From positions 2,294,001 to 2,358,000 of the forward strand of contig NZ_JAPNKC010000001.1 of the NCBI RefSeq assembly GCF_026626705.1: a stretch of 64,000 nucleotides of DNA, read 5' to 3'. Within the stretch, counting starts at the first letter, position 1; every line of letters begins with the position of its first letter. Positions 41,630-50,388 of this stretch are shown here, in pieces. This stretch comes from Pyxidicoccus sp. MSG2 (lineage in GTDB: Bacteria; Myxococcota; Myxococcia; Myxococcales; Myxococcaceae). The notes under the pieces were generated by a model. It saw only the letters and a program-made list of their open reading frames with translations. It did no database searches and had not been told where the DNA came from. Both the position numbers and the translations under genes were made by a program.

Positions 41630-42484
41630 TCAGCGGAGGTTGGCGAGAATCATCAGGGCGACGACCCAGTCGACGCCCAGCTCCACCGACGTGTACGTGG
41701 CGCCCACGAAGGAAGTCCCCACGCCGACGCCCAGGTGAGCGAAGGCTCCAGCGAAGAGCTTCATCCCCGCCTCCGCGCCGATGTTGAACCGCGCCCCCCG
41801 GGAGTTCAGCTGGGCGCCCGTGAGCAACCGCGCGTAGGGCGCCGCCCAGTTCGTCAGGAAGTGCTGATAGCCGGCGTACCCGTTCAGCTCCCCGCGCGAC
41901 GCGTGGGCGGTCGACAGCGTCATGTTGACGCCCACGTTGAGGCGCCGCGCGAGAAACGCCATGGGCTGAACATTGATGTCCAGCGCCACGCCGCCGTCGC
42001 CCACCATCGCGAAGCGGTAGCCCAGGACGACCTCCACCACGGACTTGTCGATGGAGAGCGCATTCTCGCGCAGGCGCGCAGCGCCCATCTCGTCGCCCCG
42101 CGCGGCATGGAGGTCCGCCAGGGCCAATGCACCCTCCTCCACGTTTGCGTCGTACGTCTTGCGCAGCGGCGGCTCCGCGCCGTCCAGGTCACCCTGCTCC
42201 ATCCGCAGCCGGCCCTCGGTCAGACAGGCTGGCATGTAGTCCTTCTGGCAGACCCGCCCGTAGGCCGCCGCCGCTTCCTCCCGCCGACCCTCACCGAGCA
42301 GCTGCGCCCCCCAGGCCTCGCACGCGCTCAGGTCACCACCGTCACAGCGTGACGCGAGGTCGACGGGCGCCTCCACACCCGAAGCAGCGGTGGTGGCACA
42401 CGCCGACAGCCCGCAGGCCAGCAGCGCCAGCCACCAGCGCGCTGCGTGGAGCGGACCACGACGCCGAGTCACGGAGGTATCCAT
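41630..42484 (-). CDS. Lipoprotein with repeat region and beta-barrel-like C-terminus
   Basis: 284 residues. Signal peptide with lipobox LSAC (near residue 29), a Sel1/TPR-like region with CDGGDLSACEAWGAQLLGEGRREEAAAAY and CLTEGRLRMEQGDLDGAEPPL, then from about 150 a strand-rich segment of alternating hydrophobic residues (EVVLGYRFAMVGDGGVALDI, FAHLGVGVGTSFVGATYTSVELGVDW). No family recognised. Divergent from the helix-hairpin-helix lipoprotein. Confidence 0.7.
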   Translation of the reverse strand: MDTSVTRRRGPLHAARWWLALLACGLSACATTAASGVEAPVDLASRCDGGDLSACEAWGAQLLGEGRREEAAAAYGRVCQKDYMPACLTEGRLRMEQGDLDGAEPPLRKTYDANVEEGALALADLHAARGDEMGAARLRENALSIDKSVVEVVLGYRFAMVGDGGVALDINVQPMAFLARRLNVGVNMTLSTAHASRGELNGYAGYQHFLTNWAAPYARLLTGAQLNSRGARFNIGAEAGMKLFAGAFAHLGVGVGTSFVGATYTSVELGVDWVVALMILANLR

Positions 42485-42607
42485 GCGGCCGTATTAAATC
42501 ACGAAGCTGTGACATCGCTGGAACCGGAAGGTGCTCGAGCCGGGTGAGCCGGGGAAAATTGGTGTATTGAGACAACTCCCCCGCAGTCCCCCAACCAGGA
42601 GTCCCTG

Positions 42608-43624
42608 ATGCGTCGTATTGGCTCAGCCCTTCTTGCCGTGAGCATGCTCGCCGGTTGCGGCGGTGTGGAATCCGCCCCCGCCTCCGAGACCTCGTCCATC
42701 GAGAGCCAGCAGGCGCCGCTCACCACCACGGACGTGGATGTCGCCCCGGAGTGCCAGGGCATCCTCAACTTCGTGAACGTTGCGTCCTACGCGACTCTGG
42801 ACGCGTACCTGCCGAGCGACGTCGCCAGCAACCTCGTCGCCGCGCGCGCGGTGTCGCCCTTCACCACGCTGGCGCAGGTCACCGCGGTCCGCGGCGTGGG
42901 CCCGGCCCGCCTCGAGCAGATCGAGGGCGGAGCCCGCGCCCAGAGCTACATCGGTCCCAGCTGTGTCGGCATCATGGACACGCTCGCCATCTCCGCGGAC
43001 GACAATGCCGCCATCGTGTCCCTGGTGAACACCATCAGCGACTCGGAGCTGCACGACGTCCTGCCGGATGCGTGGAACGGCGCCTCGAACCTCCTCAACC
43101 TGCGTCCCTTCACCTCGACCCAGGCCATCTCGGACGTGTACGGCATTGGCGACGTGAGCCTCCGCAACATCCGGAACTCGGCCACGCTGAGCCGGCCCCT
43201 GGAGGCGCTCATCTCGGCCGTCAATGCGCTGCCGCAGCCGGACTACGGCGCGAAGATGGCCCGCCACTTCGACTGGTGGCAGACCGTCATCGCCCAGCAC
43301 GGCTACGGCCATCAGCTGGAGTGCTTCGGGCTCGAGCCGACCAGCACCCCGTACTCGGCCACCGTCCGTCCGAACCTGGCCGACGCCGCCGAGGTGCGCG
43401 CCGAAGTCCTGGGCACGGTGAGCTTCGCCAACCGCAACAACCAGATTTCCAGCAGCGTCGTCACCGCCGGCCTGGCGAACCTCGACGCGCTGACCGCGGG
43501 GCGCTCCTTCAAGGGCTGCTACCTCAGCTACGCGGATGACCCGTGGAGCGGCCACAACATCGCCATCTACGTCGACACGGTGAATGGCTTCAGCGTGATG
43601 ACGCACACCTACTGGAGCGAGTGA
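42608..43624 (+). CDS. Lipoprotein with tandem helix-hairpin-helix domains
   Basis: 338 residues. Lipobox LAGC (C17). From about 48 to 205 there are two ComEA-like units: NFVNVASYATLDAYLPSD then PFTTLAQVTAVRGVGPARLEQI, and later IVSLVNTISDSELHDVLPD then PFTSTQAISDVYGIGDVSLRNI, each ending in a G-x-G hairpin as in helix-hairpin-helix DNA-binding domains. The last 130 residues form another unidentified domain. The membrane anchor would place the domains outside the cytoplasm. AGGAG lies upstream of the ATG; a clean intrinsic terminator follows. Confidence 0.8.
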   Translation: MRRIGSALLAVSMLAGCGGVESAPASETSSIESQQAPLTTTDVDVAPECQGILNFVNVASYATLDAYLPSDVASNLVAARAVSPFTTLAQVTAVRGVGPARLEQIEGGARAQSYIGPSCVGIMDTLAISADDNAAIVSLVNTISDSELHDVLPDAWNGASNLLNLRPFTSTQAISDVYGIGDVSLRNIRNSATLSRPLEALISAVNALPQPDYGAKMARHFDWWQTVIAQHGYGHQLECFGLEPTSTPYSATVRPNLADAAEVRAEVLGTVSFANRNNQISSSVVTAGLANLDALTAGRSFKGCYLSYADDPWSGHNIAIYVDTVNGFSVMTHTYWSE

Positions 43625-43639
43625 GCCCTTGGGCCTTCG

Positions 43640-43671
43640 AGGCGCCTGGCTTCCAAAGACAGGCGCCTTTT
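43640..43671 (+). terminator. Intrinsic terminator of the helix-hairpin-helix gene
   Basis: AGGCGCCTG (43640-43648) and CAGGCGCCT (43660-43668) form a perfect 9-bp stem followed by TTTT, the clearest rho-independent terminator in the window. Confidence 0.85.
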
Positions 43672-43877
43672 CACAAGCAGTTGTCGCTCACACGGAAACA
43701 CTCCGGACGTGGATGAGTAGAGTCCGCCTGCCCGCTGCTTGCCCGGCGGAGAGCGCTCGTTCATCCCGTCCACCCATCCTCCTCCTCGAGCAGCCGGCCC
43801 ACCGTCCCACGATGGGCGATGGCCAGTGCCTCGCTCGCGCCCGAAGCGCGCGGCCAGGCCTCGATGAGGGGGAAGAC

Positions 43878-44765
43878 ATGAAGGGAAGCAACAGGCGTAC
43901 TCCACGCCTGGGAGCGTTCGTCACGCTCCTGGGGATGATGGGCTCCGTGCCCGCGTTCGCGGCCGGCCCGGCCGGTGGTGCCTCCGAGCCACCCACTGCG
44001 CGGCAGCCGCCCGTGGGCGCTCCAGGCGCGGCCTTCCGCGCGCGGGAGCTGCACCGTCCGCCCGCGCTGGTGGGCAGTGGGGAGCTGGCGCGGCAGAACA
44101 CGCGGGCCTTCATCGACTGGGCCGGCATGTCCGTGGCGGACGAGCGGGAGACGGCGCGCCGGGAAATCGCCGCGGCCGCGAGCAACCCGGACATCGTCCG
44201 CGCGGTCATCGACGAGGCGCGCACCGCGAAGGAGTCGGACCACAGCCGCGCGCTCGTGTCGCTCGCCATCCTGGGCGAGATGCGCAGCGCGGAGGGTGAG
44301 AAGTTCCTCCGGGACCTCATCCAGCAGCCGCTGCCCACCGTGGGCACCGTCGTCGAGGGAGACCTCCTCGAAGCCACGGCCCTGGCGCAGCTCCAGGCCA
44401 AGGCCGTGGCCGGGCTGGCGTACCGGCGCACGCGTGACGCGGATGCGGAGGTGATGCGCGTGGCGGCCCGGCACCCGTCGAAAATCGTCCGGGCCGAGGC
44501 CATCAGCGCGTACCTGTGGAACCACGGCGATACCGACGAGGCCCGCCGCGCGCTGGCGCCGCACGTGCGCAAGGACGAGCAGCTCCTCCTCGAGCGCGTG
44601 CGCCGGGTCAGCGGCGAGAGCGCGGAGTCCTTCAACCGCAAGCTGGCCGCGTACCTGGAGGCCCACCCGGAGGTCCTGCCGCCCGCGCCCGAGAAGCTGT
44701 CTGGCCGGCCCGGCCCGGCGGAGCAGACCCCCCATCGGTTCAACGAGCCGCCTCCCGCCCACTAG
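43878..44765 (+). CDS. Secreted HEAT-like helical-repeat protein
   Basis: 295 residues from ATG 43878, preceded by GAGGGGGAAGAC. A basic n-region (MKGSNRRTPRLG) leads to a signal peptide ending PAFAAGPA. After a Pro-rich linker, residues about 95-260 are paired helices (REIAAAASNPDIVRAVIDEART, ALVSLAILGEMRSAEGEKFLRDL, RVAARHPSKIVRAEAISAYLW) like HEAT or PBS-lyase repeats. The C-terminus is Pro-rich. Probably a periplasmic scaffold. First of three co-directional secreted-protein genes. Confidence 0.7.
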   Translation: MKGSNRRTPRLGAFVTLLGMMGSVPAFAAGPAGGASEPPTARQPPVGAPGAAFRARELHRPPALVGSGELARQNTRAFIDWAGMSVADERETARREIAAAASNPDIVRAVIDEARTAKESDHSRALVSLAILGEMRSAEGEKFLRDLIQQPLPTVGTVVEGDLLEATALAQLQAKAVAGLAYRRTRDADAEVMRVAARHPSKIVRAEAISAYLWNHGDTDEARRALAPHVRKDEQLLLERVRRVSGESAESFNRKLAAYLEAHPEVLPPAPEKLSGRPGPAEQTPHRFNEPPPAH

Positions 44766-44804
44766 GCCCTTCGGGCTCCCAGGGACGACGAAAGGATTAC
44801 CGTC

Positions 44805-45668
44805 ATGAACTTCAAGCAAAGCATTGCCCTTGTATCCACCCTGTGCACGCTGGGCGCGGCCTCCGAGGCGCTGGCCGTGTGTGACCAGTCCGGCGCCAGC
44901 CAGGCGGACCGGGACCTCTGGAACATCCATGGCTGCTGGCAGGACTTCTACATCTGGCAGTACCAGACCTACGACCTGCGCTCCGGAGACTGGAGCAACC
45001 GCGGCTGGAACGACGCCTGCAACGTGGCGCTCGAGTTCCCCAAGCACTGGAACGCCGCGTACCTGGTGACGTACGGACTGGCGGACAACGGCTCCCAGTC
45101 CTTCCACGGCACCGTGGACTACCGGGCGACGGCGGAGGCGGCCAGCAGCAACTTCCACGACAGCCTGTACCACGGCGTCACCGACGACAGCGGCATCTTC
45201 GGCCGCTTCAGCCCGCGCTTCTGGCCGTGGGACACGGACCGCGTGGACACGGCCTGTCCGCTCTACAACCGCACCCACCCCAATGCGAACCCGGGCTCGC
45301 GCGCCGGTGACTTCATGCATGAGGGCTGGCACGCGAACTTCGACAAGTACGGCATCAACAACGGTGACCAGGGCGGCCACCGCGCGGGGCCGCAGGGCGG
45401 CTGCACCATCAACGGCTGCGACTACTTCTACTTCCACGGCATCGGCGCCTACGCGTTCGGCGCGATGTGGGAGAACAACGGCACGGCCAGCCGCTTCCAC
45501 TCGCCCAACCAGGTGCAGGTAGAGTTCCTGTGCGACGTGGCGGACCAGCCGCAGCCGTGGATTCCCGCCACCGTGCGGCAGTCGGCCGCGGCGGATGCGA
45601 ACACGCGCGCCGTGACACGCTTCATCAACGGCCCGGGCTACACCTGCGGTAGCCCGCGCCCCTGGTAG
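44805..45668 (+). CDS. Secreted protein with HEGWH motif, possible metallopeptidase
   Basis: 287 residues, signal peptide cut near A24 (SEALA). Many Trp/Tyr/His residues and eight cysteines. The key feature is F-M-H172-E-G-W-H176-A-N-F, a HExxH zinc motif, followed by DKYGINNGDQGGH191 where a third ligand could lie. It does not match the metzincin, thermolysin or other zincin patterns I know. The Shine-Dalgarno is AAAGGA. Only 15 bases separate its stop from the Kelch lipoprotein, so they are cotranscribed. Confidence 0.65.
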   Translation: MNFKQSIALVSTLCTLGAASEALAVCDQSGASQADRDLWNIHGCWQDFYIWQYQTYDLRSGDWSNRGWNDACNVALEFPKHWNAAYLVTYGLADNGSQSFHGTVDYRATAEAASSNFHDSLYHGVTDDSGIFGRFSPRFWPWDTDRVDTACPLYNRTHPNANPGSRAGDFMHEGWHANFDKYGINNGDQGGHRAGPQGGCTINGCDYFYFHGIGAYAFGAMWENNGTASRFHSPNQVQVEFLCDVADQPQPWIPATVRQSAAADANTRAVTRFINGPGYTCGSPRPW

Positions 45669-45683
45669 CCGGGAGGTCCACCC

Positions 45684-46913
45684 ATGGCGCACCTGAAACG
45701 CAACCGCTCCTTCTTTCAGGTGCGCCTCCTGCCGGCGTGCCTCTTCGGCCTGCTGGCCTGTTGTGCGGATGAAGGCCCCCCGGACGCGTCCGAGGGGCTC
45801 GGCGCGTGGGCGTCCGTGGCGCTCACGGACAGCCCCGCCTCGGGGCTGCACCACACCACCGTGGCCGGCGGGGACGACGTCTTCGTCTGGGGCGGGCTGG
45901 GCTTCTGTACCAGCCAGGGGCTGTGCGGCACCGGGGCCCGCTTCAGCGCCACCGCGAATGCCTGGACACCGCTGTCGGGCGTCCAGGCTCCCGCCGCGCG
46001 CTACCTGCACTCGGCGGTGTGGACGGGCCAGCGCATGCTCGTCTGGGGCGGCGTGGGCTGCGGCTCGAGCCTCCTCACGCCCTGTGGAGACGGCGCGGCC
46101 TACGTGCCCGCCACCGACACCTGGACTCCGCTGGCCTCCACGGGGGCTCCGTCTCCCCGGGGCTGGCACGGCGCGGTGTGGACGGGCTCGCGGATGTTGG
46201 TGTGGGGTGGCGAGGAGCCCGCCAGCAACCGCGTCCTGGGCGATGGCGCCCTGTACTCACCCGAGGCCAATGCCTGGACGCGCATGGCCGCGACGGGGGC
46301 GCCGTCGCCCCGCCGCTATCACGCGATGGCGTGGAGCGGGCGCGAGCTGCTCGTATGGGGCGGCAGCGGCGATGCCAGACGGGACGTGGCGCTGGGAGAT
46401 GGCGCCGCCTATGCGCCGGACTCGGACACGTGGCGTCCGCTCGGAACGGCGGGCGCGCCCGCGGCCCGGTGGGCGCATACGGCGGTCTGGACGGGCCGCG
46501 AGCTCATCGTCTGGGGCGGGCTGGGCTGCTCGCGCGACGGAGCGGGACAGCCGAGGCTGTGTGGTGACGGCGCCCGCTATGACCCCGAGACGGATGCGTG
46601 GACCCCGCTGGCGAAGGAGGATGCGCCGACTCCACGCTCCGGGCACTCGGCCGTCTGGACGGGCGAGGAGATGCTCATCTGGGGCGGCGCGGCGGAACAG
46701 TGCGCGGATGACACGTCCGGCGCCTGTCGGGATGGCGCGGCCTACAACCCCACGACAGACACCTGGACGCCGCTGAGCAGCCGGAGCGCCCCCGAGGCCC
46801 GCTCGAGTCACACCGCCGTGTGGCTGGGGACGCGGATGTTCCTCTGGGGAGGCGTCGGCCGTGGAAGCGAGGCCACCCTGCTGGATGGCGCCCTGTTCTC
46901 TCGCGGCCCCTGA
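45684..46913 (+). CDS. Kelch-repeat beta-propeller lipoprotein
   Basis: 409 residues. Lipobox LLAC near residue 25. Seven evenly spaced V/I-W-G-G motifs (VFVWGG, MLVWGG twice, LLVWGG, LIVWGG, MLIWGG, MFLWGG), each followed by a D-x-W-T/R-P-L strand, define a Kelch propeller that closes on itself. Propellers of this kind bind proteins or sugars on the surface. In operon with the HEGWH protein, so the two may work together outside the cell. Different from the Kelch protein at 31136. Confidence 0.88.
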   Translation: MAHLKRNRSFFQVRLLPACLFGLLACCADEGPPDASEGLGAWASVALTDSPASGLHHTTVAGGDDVFVWGGLGFCTSQGLCGTGARFSATANAWTPLSGVQAPAARYLHSAVWTGQRMLVWGGVGCGSSLLTPCGDGAAYVPATDTWTPLASTGAPSPRGWHGAVWTGSRMLVWGGEEPASNRVLGDGALYSPEANAWTRMAATGAPSPRRYHAMAWSGRELLVWGGSGDARRDVALGDGAAYAPDSDTWRPLGTAGAPAARWAHTAVWTGRELIVWGGLGCSRDGAGQPRLCGDGARYDPETDAWTPLAKEDAPTPRSGHSAVWTGEEMLIWGGAAEQCADDTSGACRDGAAYNPTTDTWTPLSSRSAPEARSSHTAVWLGTRMFLWGGVGRGSEATLLDGALFSRGP

Positions 46914-46947
46914 CTGAGCGCACCGGAACCGCGTCTCCCCATCGACT

Positions 46948-46977
46948 CCGGCCGGGACGTCACCCGCGCCCGGCCGG
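46948..46977. terminator. Hairpin between convergent genes
   Basis: CCGGCCGGG (46948-46956) and CCCGGCCGG (46969-46977), a 9-bp perfect stem with a 12-base loop, between the ends of the Kelch and lysyl-oxidase genes. It could end transcription from both sides. Confidence 0.5.
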
Positions 46978-47002
46978 GCTCACGGCGCTGCCTCTCCAGC
47001 AC

Positions 47003-48937
47003 CTACGGCAGCACCGTCACCGCATCACCGCTCAGGCGGACCTTGAGCGTCACCTGGTTGGGGAGGAGGTCCTCCTCCTCGATGACATCCTGCTCGTCCA
47101 CGCCCACCCGAAGTGAGTACTCGCCGTCCGCCACGTCGGTGATGTCCAGCCACTGGCACGGTGTCGCGGCGGTGTAGACATCCGAATAGCCCGGAGAGAT
47201 TCCCGTCCGTGGGTAGTAGTCGGTGTAGGGCTGTGCGTCCGTGCAATAGCGGGTGGCATCGACGAGATAGAAGCCCTGCTTGCGGCCCACCGCGGTGGCG
47301 TCTCCCCGCGCGTCTCGCAACGTGTAGTCGGCGAAGCCGACGAGGTGGTCATGCAGATGGCACTCGTCGTAGACGAACAACTCCGGGCGCTCCTCCGGTG
47401 ACGGGACGGTGGCGGGCCCCGTGCCCCGGTTGATGATGGACGTGTTGAAGCGCAGCAGGCGCCGCTCGCCGCCGACGGGCACGCACCCCTCGACCACCTC
47501 GCAGGCATCCGCCGCGAAGGTGCGCCGCTCCACGAACAGCGTCCGCGCGAGCGCGTCCGCGTCCACCGTGAGGTCCGCCTTTCCATTCACCGGGTCCACC
47601 GCCAGGCCGCACGCCTTCGCCTCGGGCAGGTAGGGCGGTGCCTCCGGAGTGGCCGGCACCTGTCCGCCGCCGAGAACCCACACCCGCCCCGTTGCCGCTC
47701 CCTGCCCCGTGGGAGCGAACCCCACCACCAGGTCGTCGTACCCATCTCCATCCAGGTCCCCCGCGGCCGCGGGCGTCATCCCGGTGAACGTCGCGAAGCT
47801 GGCGGGCAGGAGGCGGTCCTCCCGGGGCCAGGCCCACACCGGCTTCAGCGGGCCGGAGACGGCCTCCGCCGGAGCGAAGAGGTAGAGCCGCCCGTCGGCC
47901 CCCATCACGAAGTCGCGGGCCTGGCCATCCCCGGTCACATCCCCCAATGCGAGGGTGGGGTAGCCAATGCCGAAGAAGGCGGGGTCGTCCAGCAACTGCC
48001 ACACCGGCGTGGACGCGAAGCCACCCTCTGGACGGGACAGGTGCAACTGCCATGCGCCGCCCAGGCCGCTCAGGAACAGGTCCGGACGACCATCGCCGCT
48101 CAGGTCCGGAAGGGCATACGCGCTCTCGGCCTGGATGGACCACACCGGCTCCACGGTGAGCGGGCCTTCACAGGCGAGCGCGCTGCCGGGCTTGCAGCCG
48201 AGGTAGAGCAGGAGGCGTCCATCCACGTCCTTCACCAGCAGGTCCTCGGCGCCATCCAGGTTGGTGTCTCCCACCAGTCGGCTGGAGGAGGCCGGGAGCG
48301 TCCGCACGATGGAGAACGTCCCATCCGGAGCGCGGCGGTAGACCCACAGCAGCCCCGTGGTGAGGTCCGCGCCCACGAGCTCGTGCAGTCCGTCACCATC
48401 CAGGTCCACGAACTTCGCGGGCTGGAAGAGGCCATTGCCCGGGACCCGGAACACTGGCGCGGAGAAGACGCGCGTCAGGTCCTCCTGGCCCGCGTAGATG
48501 GCAATGCCATACCTGCCGGTGACGAGCACATCCGCGAAGGCGTCTCCGTTGATGTTGCCCAGGCTCACGGTGAGATTGCTGCCGTTGGTGCGTGGATGGG
48601 TGTTCTGCCACGACACCTCCGTGGTGATGGGCTGCCGGGAGAAATAGGACGCCTCTCCCGCGAACAACGAGATGCGGCCCGGGTCCAGGGCGGTGGCCTT
48701 GCAGGGCGGCGCGGTGACGACGAGGTCCTGCCGGCCATCGCCGTTGAGGTCCCCCAGCGCCACGGACCTCCCGAAGCACCCACCGTCGTGCGTGGGGTCT
48801 CCTTCCGCCGCCCACAGCGGCGTCTCGGAGAGCATGGGCGCTGAACCCGCATCCGGCGGAGCAGGCTCCAGGTCGCTCGAGCATGCCCAGAGCGAAACCG
48901 TCAGGACCGCCACCACCCACGTTCGCAGGATTCCCAT
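47003..48937 (-). CDS. FG-GAP repeat lipoprotein with lysyl oxidase domain
   Basis: 644 residues from ATG 48937, six bases after GGGGGA; an ATG two codons earlier is possible. Lipobox LWAC (C19). Residues about 50-430 contain repeated D-x-[DN]-G-D-G motifs (LNGDGRQDLV, LDGDGLHELV, LSGDGRPDLF, LDGDGYDDLV), an FG-GAP/integrin-alpha-like propeller binding Ca2+. From about 440 a lysyl-oxidase domain follows: copper ligands H527-x-H529-x-H531 in DECHLHDH, then K553 and Y588, at the positions that form the lysine-tyrosyl quinone cofactor in animal LOX, and CQWLDITDV. It would oxidise protein lysines extracellularly. Confidence 0.85.
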   Translation of the reverse strand: MGILRTWVVAVLTVSLWACSSDLEPAPPDAGSAPMLSETPLWAAEGDPTHDGGCFGRSVALGDLNGDGRQDLVVTAPPCKATALDPGRISLFAGEASYFSRQPITTEVSWQNTHPRTNGSNLTVSLGNINGDAFADVLVTGRYGIAIYAGQEDLTRVFSAPVFRVPGNGLFQPAKFVDLDGDGLHELVGADLTTGLLWVYRRAPDGTFSIVRTLPASSSRLVGDTNLDGAEDLLVKDVDGRLLLYLGCKPGSALACEGPLTVEPVWSIQAESAYALPDLSGDGRPDLFLSGLGGAWQLHLSRPEGGFASTPVWQLLDDPAFFGIGYPTLALGDVTGDGQARDFVMGADGRLYLFAPAEAVSGPLKPVWAWPREDRLLPASFATFTGMTPAAAGDLDGDGYDDLVVGFAPTGQGAATGRVWVLGGGQVPATPEAPPYLPEAKACGLAVDPVNGKADLTVDADALARTLFVERRTFAADACEVVEGCVPVGGERRLLRFNTSIINRGTGPATVPSPEERPELFVYDECHLHDHLVGFADYTLRDARGDATAVGRKQGFYLVDATRYCTDAQPYTDYYPRTGISPGYSDVYTAATPCQWLDITDVADGEYSLRVGVDEQDVIEEEDLLPNQVTLKVRLSGDAVTVLP

Positions 48938-49046
48938 GTGCATCCCCCAGGGGCTGTGAGGGCTCTAACGGTAGTCCCCGCCGATTCCCCTCATGGGAAA
49001 TGCACGTCACCGCGCAACAATCGCTCCCACTCCGCCCCCGAGGTCC

Positions 49047-50183
49047 TCAGGGAATCGGCATGTTCAGCCCGTTGAGGAACGAGTCCTCGAAAAGCGCCTG
49101 GTTGGCGGAGATTCCGAACCGGACCAGCCGGCCGCCCTGATGCGCGCCGACCTCCAGCGTGCGTCCGGAGGACGGACCGCTCTGGACGATGGCGATGCGC
49201 ACGAGCTCGTAGTCGACGACGTCCAGCGTCGTGGCGGCGACCGTGGCCAACGGGTCCCACCAGAAGATGGGCAGGCCGGAGGTCACCGCGGAAGTAATGA
49301 CGGGGTGGTTCACCAGGTCGCGGACGAACTGGGCTTCGGGCGTGGTGGCCCCGGCATCGAGCCGCGCGATGTAATCCGCGCGGATGGGTACGTGGTTGGA
49401 GGCGTCGGCGCCGACCATGACGATGTCGGTCAACAGGAAGTGGTCGAGCGTGGCCTGCGCCGCGGCCGGGTCCGCCCAGGGATTGAACGTCTGCGTCTGG
49501 TCGAACGTCGTCTCCAGGCCGCAGCACAGTCCACCGGGCACCCGGAGGGCACCGCCCACCACGAACACGTGAGAGACTCTCGGGGCCAGCGAGTCGCCAC
49601 CCTGCGCTGCGCGGAGCTCGATGGCCCCGGCGACGTTGGTCAGCGGCCCCGTGGCGATGAGCGTGACGGGCCGCTCCGACTCGACGAGTGCGTTGATGAG
49701 GGCCTGCTCGGCGGGCATCGTGGAGGGCTCCTCGCTCGCGGTGCAGCCCGGTGTCACGTCGGTCAGCACCTGCTCGAAGGTCAGGCGCAATACGTCGGGG
49801 AAGGCGTTGACGCCCACGCGACGGCTGTCCGCGACGGGCACGTCGCCGAGCCCCCACTGTTCGAGCAGGCAGCGCGTGTGACGGATGGCACGCCCCGGGA
49901 GACCCGCGCCCGCGCTGGTGACGGTCACCAGCCGCAAATCGATCTGCCCGGCCTTGTGGAGCCGGGCCAGGTGCGCCAGTGCGGCGGCGTCGTCGAAGTC
50001 CATGTCGTTGTCGAAAATCACCGGAGGCCGCAGGGTGTCCGCGTGGACGTCCCGCCCCGACGGAGTGTCGTCGCCAGGTGCGTCCTCCCGCGCACAGCCG
50101 GCGAGCGCGAGGAATGCCGCCGCCACCCACGCGGCCCCCCAGCGGACGCCCCAGCTCCTGGATGTGACGGGCTGACGATTCAT
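49047..50183 (-). CDS. Secreted nucleoside hydrolase family lipoprotein
   Basis: 378 residues from ATG 50183. Lipobox LAGC (C30), unusual for this normally cytosolic family. The Ca2+-binding aspartate cluster is D58-N-D60-M-D62-F-D64-D65 (family DTDxGxDDAxA), and VTLIATGPLTNVAGAI, SHVFVVGGALRVPGG and FNPWADPAAA match the rest. It would split nucleosides (N-ribosyl bond) outside the cytoplasm, for example for nutrient salvage. The G-to-D change in the first motif is noted. Confidence 0.87.
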   Translation of the reverse strand: MNRQPVTSRSWGVRWGAAWVAAAFLALAGCAREDAPGDDTPSGRDVHADTLRPPVIFDNDMDFDDAAALAHLARLHKAGQIDLRLVTVTSAGAGLPGRAIRHTRCLLEQWGLGDVPVADSRRVGVNAFPDVLRLTFEQVLTDVTPGCTASEEPSTMPAEQALINALVESERPVTLIATGPLTNVAGAIELRAAQGGDSLAPRVSHVFVVGGALRVPGGLCCGLETTFDQTQTFNPWADPAAAQATLDHFLLTDIVMVGADASNHVPIRADYIARLDAGATTPEAQFVRDLVNHPVITSAVTSGLPIFWWDPLATVAATTLDVVDYELVRIAIVQSGPSSGRTLEVGAHQGGRLVRFGISANQALFEDSFLNGLNMPIP

Positions 50184-50388
50184 GCGCGGCCTCCCGGGTC
50201 GATGACGCGACGAGCGGGCGCTCCGCGCGGCCACCGCTCGGCGTGACCCACGCCGGTAGGTGTGCATGTGCCAACGGGAAATCAGCGGCCTTCGAGGAGG
50301 AGGAGCACGTCCTCGAAGGGACGACAGGCATTGCCCGGCGAGCTGCCCGTCCGTAGCTGCCGTTGACGAGCGGACGCCCCCGAATCGC

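Noticed and set aside
43761..46169. 802-residue minus-strand open frame
   Set aside because: Antisense to three well-supported secreted-protein genes.
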